Source of the DNA: Mycetocola reblochoni REB411
GTDB taxonomy: Bacteria > Actinomycetota > Actinomycetes > Actinomycetales > Microbacteriaceae
NCBI RefSeq assembly: GCF_900163835.1
Contig: NZ_FUKR01000032.1
Location: 62,001-126,000 of the forward strand
Direction: 5' to 3'
Length of the DNA: 64,000 nucleotides
Shown here in pieces: positions 61,441 to 64,000 of the stretch (its first letter is position 1; every line of letters begins with the position of its first letter). Both the position numbers and the translations under genes were made by a program. The notes beneath the pieces are model-generated. The model was not told the origin of the DNA, ran no database searches, and worked only from the letters and a program-made list of their open reading frames with translations.

Positions 61441-61490
61441 ACGGGCCGCGTGGTGCCGGCACGGGCCGCGTGGTGCCGGCACGGGTGCGG
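61441..61490. repeat. 20-bp tandem repeat, two and a half copies
   Basis: The unit ACGGGCCGCGTGGTGCCGGC occurs at 61441-61460 and 61461-61480, then a degenerate half unit to about 61490. It sits in the 266-bp convergent gap (61410-61675) between the PLP enzyme and bioY. The remaining gap sequence shows only the bioY terminator hairpin. No protein reading is supported. Confidence 0.85.
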
Positions 61491-61611
61491 TTGCTCACCG
61501 GGACAACGCGGGGGCCGAATGGGCAGTCCGGCCGGGGCACGGCACAGGGGGCACCGAGCACGAAGACCCCGAGACGCAACCGACGAGCTACCCCGACTTC
61601 ACGCGTCAACG

Positions 61612-61645
61612 ACGATGCGCCGCCCCCTCGGGGACGGCGCATCGT
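61612..61645 (-). terminator. Terminator after bioY
   Basis: An 11-bp perfect outer stem (61612-61622 with 61635-61645) closed by an inner CCC/GGG pairing, 31 bp beyond the bioY stop. The T-run on the minus strand is weak. Confidence 0.6.
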
Positions 61646-61675
61646 GGTCGATCGGCGGCGTGCCGCCGTGTCCGG

Positions 61676-62293
61676 CTACTCGGAGTCGCGGTCGAGCGCG
61701 GCGACGCCCCGCCAGGCCAGCGGAAGCAACGCAGCGGCGAGGGCTGCCTTGACGACACCGCCGATGACGAAGGGGAGCACGCCCATCTCGATTGCGCCAC
61801 CGAGCCCGACAGGCGTGCCGAAGACGGTGGAGAGGATCAGCATCATGTAGGGGACCCCGACGAGGAACGGCACGACGCTCGCGGCGATGAAGCCGAGGAA
61901 GCCCCAGCCGAGGGAGCGGTCCCAGCGGCGTTCGGCGAACCAGCCGGCGATGGCGGCGGCGGGGATGAAGCCGAGGACGAAGCCGAAGGACGGCAGAAGG
62001 ACACTCGCGGGCCCGCCGCTGAATCCGGCCAGAACGGGGGCGCCGGCAACCGCGAGGAGCATGTACGTCGTCATCGCGATGGCACCACGCTTGGCACCGA
62101 GCGCCGCGCCGACGAGCACGACGCCGAGCGTCTGCCCGGTGATGGGCACGGGGAACATCGGGACCTCGACTTGCGCGAGCAGAGCGACCAGCGCGGCACC
62201 CGCACCGACGAGCGCCACATCGCTGACGAGGCTGCGGTTGCGGACCAGGACGTCGGCGAGAACCGGACGGGTCAGGGCGGGGGCGTAGCTCAC
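61676..62293 (-). CDS. bioY: Biotin ECF transporter substrate-binding subunit BioY
   Basis: BioY (205 aa) is the membrane S-component that binds biotin. Six hydrophobic helices are visible. The family pattern includes VPMFPVPITGQTLGVVLVGA, GAKRGAIAMTTYMLLAVAGAP and GGPASVLLPSFGFVLGFIPA. GTG 62293 on the minus strand has AGAAGGAG upstream. No EcfT or EcfA genes adjoin it, so it either uses a shared energising module or works alone, as reported for some BioY proteins. Its -10 TAGTAT overlaps that of the divergent ABC-F gene. Confidence 0.94.
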   Translation of the reverse strand: MSYAPALTRPVLADVLVRNRSLVSDVALVGAGAALVALLAQVEVPMFPVPITGQTLGVVLVGAALGAKRGAIAMTTYMLLAVAGAPVLAGFSGGPASVLLPSFGFVLGFIPAAAIAGWFAERRWDRSLGWGFLGFIAASVVPFLVGVPYMMLILSTVFGTPVGLGGAIEMGVLPFVIGGVVKAALAAALLPLAWRGVAALDRDSE

Positions 62294-62354
62294 AGGCAGC
62301 TCCTTCTTCTGGGTGATCGGGGTGCAGCGGTCATCCGGGGGCCGGTGCAGCTTT

Positions 62355-62361
62355 TATACTA
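62355..62361. promoter_or_regulatory. Overlapping divergent -10 elements, bioY / ABC-F
   Basis: TATACT on the + strand (62355-62360) and TAGTAT on the minus strand (62361-62356) overlap by five bases in a 125-bp gap. Predicted leaders are about 52 nt (ABC-F) and 56 nt (bioY), each ending with a ribosome-binding site. The + strand hexamer is among the best -10 matches in the window. Confidence 0.55.
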
Positions 62362-62418
62362 GGAGGCTGACCCCCGGCACCCCGTTGTCGAAACGCCACA
62401 AAGGAATGGAGCACGACT

Positions 62419-64000
62419 GTGCTTGCAGTGCAGGACCTCGAGATCCGCGTGGGCGCGCGAACGCTCATGGAGGGGGTCAACTTCCGCGTCGCCGCGGGCG
62501 ACAAGGTCGGTCTCGTCGGCAGGAACGGTGCCGGAAAGACCACACTGACGAAGACCCTCGCCGGCGAGCTGCAGCCCAACGCGGGCACCATCACCACCTC
62601 GGGGGAGATCGGCTACCTGCCGCAGGACCCCCGGTCGGGCAACCCGGAGGACACCGCGCGCAAGCGAATCCTCGACGCCAGGGGGCTCGGGCACCTGGTC
62701 GAGACGATGCGTCAGGCGACCGAGCGCATGGGTGACCCGGATGCCGCCGTCGCGGACGAGGCGATGCGGCGCTACGCCCGGTCCGAGGACCGTTTCATGG
62801 CGCTCGGCGGCTACGCTGCCGAGGCTGAGGCCGCATCGATCGCCTCCAACCTCAACCTGCCCGACCACATCCTCGACCAGGAGCTCAAGACCCTCTCCGG
62901 CGGTCAGCGTCGCCGCATCGAACTGGCACGCATCCTGTTCTCCGGCGCGGACACGATGCTCCTCGACGAGCCGACCAACCACCTCGACGCCGACTCCGTC
63001 GTCTGGCTGCGCGAGTTCATCCAGGCGTACTCCGGCGGGGTCGTCATGATCAGCCACGACGTCGAGCTGGTGGGCGAGACCGTGAACCGGGTGTTCTACC
63101 TGGACGCGAACCGCACCGTCATCGACGTCTACAACATGAACTGGAAGAACTACCAGCGGCAGCGCGCCGCCGACGAGGAGCGCAGGCGCAAGGAGCGCAC
63201 CAACGTCGAGAAGAAGGCCACGGCCCTGCAGCAGCAGGCGGCGAAGTTCGGGGCGAAGGCCTCCAAGGCCGCGGCGGCGCACCAGATGGTCGCCAGGGCG
63301 GAGAAGATGCTCTCCGGCCTGGAGGAGGTGCGGGCCGCGGACCGCGTGGCCAAGCTGCGCTTCCCGAAGCCGGCGCCGAGCGGGAAGACGCCGCTGCTGG
63401 GCAGGGAGCTGTCGAAGAGCTACGGATCGCTCGAGATCTTCACGGCGGTCGACCTGGCCATCGACCGGGGCTCCCGCGTCGTGATCCTCGGTCTCAACGG
63501 TGCGGGCAAGACCACGATGCTGCGCATCCTCGCCGGAGTGGACACGCCGGACACGGGCGAGATCATCGCCGGTCACGGCCTGAAGGTCGGCTATTACGCC
63601 CAGGAGCACGAGACCATCGACACCGATCGCTCGGTCCTGTCGAACATGGTGTCCGCCTCGCCGAACCTGACCGAGACGGAGGCCCGCAAGGTGCTCGGCT
63701 CGTTCCTGTTCGTCGGCGACGACGTGCACAAGCCGGCCGGGGTCCTCTCCGGTGGGGAGAAGACCCGGCTCGCCCTGGCGATGCTCGTCGTCTCGGCGGC
63801 GAACGTGCTACTCCTCGACGAGCCGACGAACAACCTCGACCCCGCCAGCCGCGAGGAGATCCTCGACGCGCTCGCGCACTACGAGGGCTCCGTCGTCCTG
63901 GTCAGCCACGACGAGGGCGCCGTCGAGGCGCTCAACCCGGAGCGGGTGCTCATCATGCCCGACGGCGTCGAGGACCACTGGAACAAGGACTACGCGGACC
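62419..64000 (+). CDS. ABC-F family ATPase, 3' end cut by the window
   Basis: An ABC-F protein with two nucleotide-binding domains and no membrane segments. The frame is open from GTG 62419 to the window end (527 codons), so only a short C-terminus is missing. Domain 1: Walker A GLVGRNGAGKTTLTKTLAGE (about 31-50), signature TLSGGQRRRIELARIL, Walker B MLLDEPTNHLD. The charged interdomain linker (about 240-305) is Lys/Arg/Ala-rich. Domain 2: Walker A ILGLNGAGKTTMLRILAG, signature VLSGGEKTRLALAML, LLLDEPTNNLD. Such proteins act at the ribosome as translation factors or in antibiotic resistance; lack of a known resistance context favours a housekeeping role. Confidence 0.93.
   Translation, partial: MLAVQDLEIRVGARTLMEGVNFRVAAGDKVGLVGRNGAGKTTLTKTLAGELQPNAGTITTSGEIGYLPQDPRSGNPEDTARKRILDARGLGHLVETMRQATERMGDPDAAVADEAMRRYARSEDRFMALGGYAAEAEAASIASNLNLPDHILDQELKTLSGGQRRRIELARILFSGADTMLLDEPTNHLDADSVVWLREFIQAYSGGVVMISHDVELVGETVNRVFYLDANRTVIDVYNMNWKNYQRQRAADEERRRKERTNVEKKATALQQQAAKFGAKASKAAAAHQMVARAEKMLSGLEEVRAADRVAKLRFPKPAPSGKTPLLGRELSKSYGSLEIFTAVDLAIDRGSRVVILGLNGAGKTTMLRILAGVDTPDTGEIIAGHGLKVGYYAQEHETIDTDRSVLSNMVSASPNLTETEARKVLGSFLFVGDDVHKPAGVLSGGEKTRLALAMLVVSAANVLLLDEPTNNLDPASREEILDALAHYEGSVVLVSHDEGAVEALNPERVLIMPDGVEDHWNKDYAD

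Overview
The window is a gene-dense, very GC-rich (about 70% by eye) chromosomal segment of an actinomycete. Gene content and order point to Micrococcales, most likely Microbacteriaceae. Supporting markers are RbpA, WhiA, PdtaR, OpcA, a helicase-dead PriA, trp-operon membrane proteins and a sufB-sufD-Rieske-sufC-sufT cluster. The genus cannot be fixed from the sequence alone. I see no insertion sequence, prophage, CRISPR array, integrase, restriction or defence cassette, or obvious recent transfer. Apart from a few regulators, one transporter and one exported protein of unknown role, this is core chromosome.

Layout on the + strand, 1-20.5 kb: gmk (5' end missing)-rpoZ-coaBC-metK-priA-fmt-rsmB. 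A tightly packed anabolic run follows: rpe-hisE-hisG-hisF-hisI-trpE, two small membrane proteins, then trpC-trpB-trpA-lgt. After it come pyk, an anchored extracytoplasmic protein preceded by a 16-codon mini-ORF, tRNA-Leu(CAA) on the minus strand, and pdtaR. From 20.6 to 38.1 kb: a hotdog thioesterase (minus), polA-DUF885, rpsA, a TetR regulator, coaE, uvrB, uvrA, uvrC, rapZ, whiA. From 38.2 to 42.7 kb: sodA, then gap-pgk-tpiA-secG-rbpA. From 42.8 to 51.0 kb on the minus strand is one pentose-phosphate operon read tkt-tal-pgi-zwf-opcA-pgl. From 51.3 to 64 kb: ctaB, a divergent ArsR-type regulator/MFS exporter pair, ctaA, the SUF Fe-S assembly operon, a MalY/PatB-type aminotransferase, solitary bioY, and an ABC-F ATPase that runs off the window end.

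The genes work together as central metabolism (glycolysis, oxidative and non-oxidative pentose phosphate pathway), supply of ribose-derived precursors to His and Trp synthesis, cofactor synthesis (CoA, SAM, haem A, Fe-S clusters), nucleotide excision repair, and core transcription and translation. Many operons use 1-4 bp overlaps (ATGA or GTGA).

The strongest non-textbook signal is regulatory. Nine genes have a TANNNT -10 hexamer exactly 6 nt before the start codon, which implies leaderless mRNAs. In several places the stop codon of the upstream gene is itself the first three bases of that -10. Short leader ORFs that look translationally coupled to the next gene occur before an exported protein (18795), sodA (38160) and, more weakly, rpsA (25787). 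Two divergent gene pairs (ArsR/MFS and bioY/ABC-F) have -10 elements that overlap almost completely. Start sites were chosen from ribosome-binding sites, overlaps, family alignment from memory and these -10 elements. No database search could be run.
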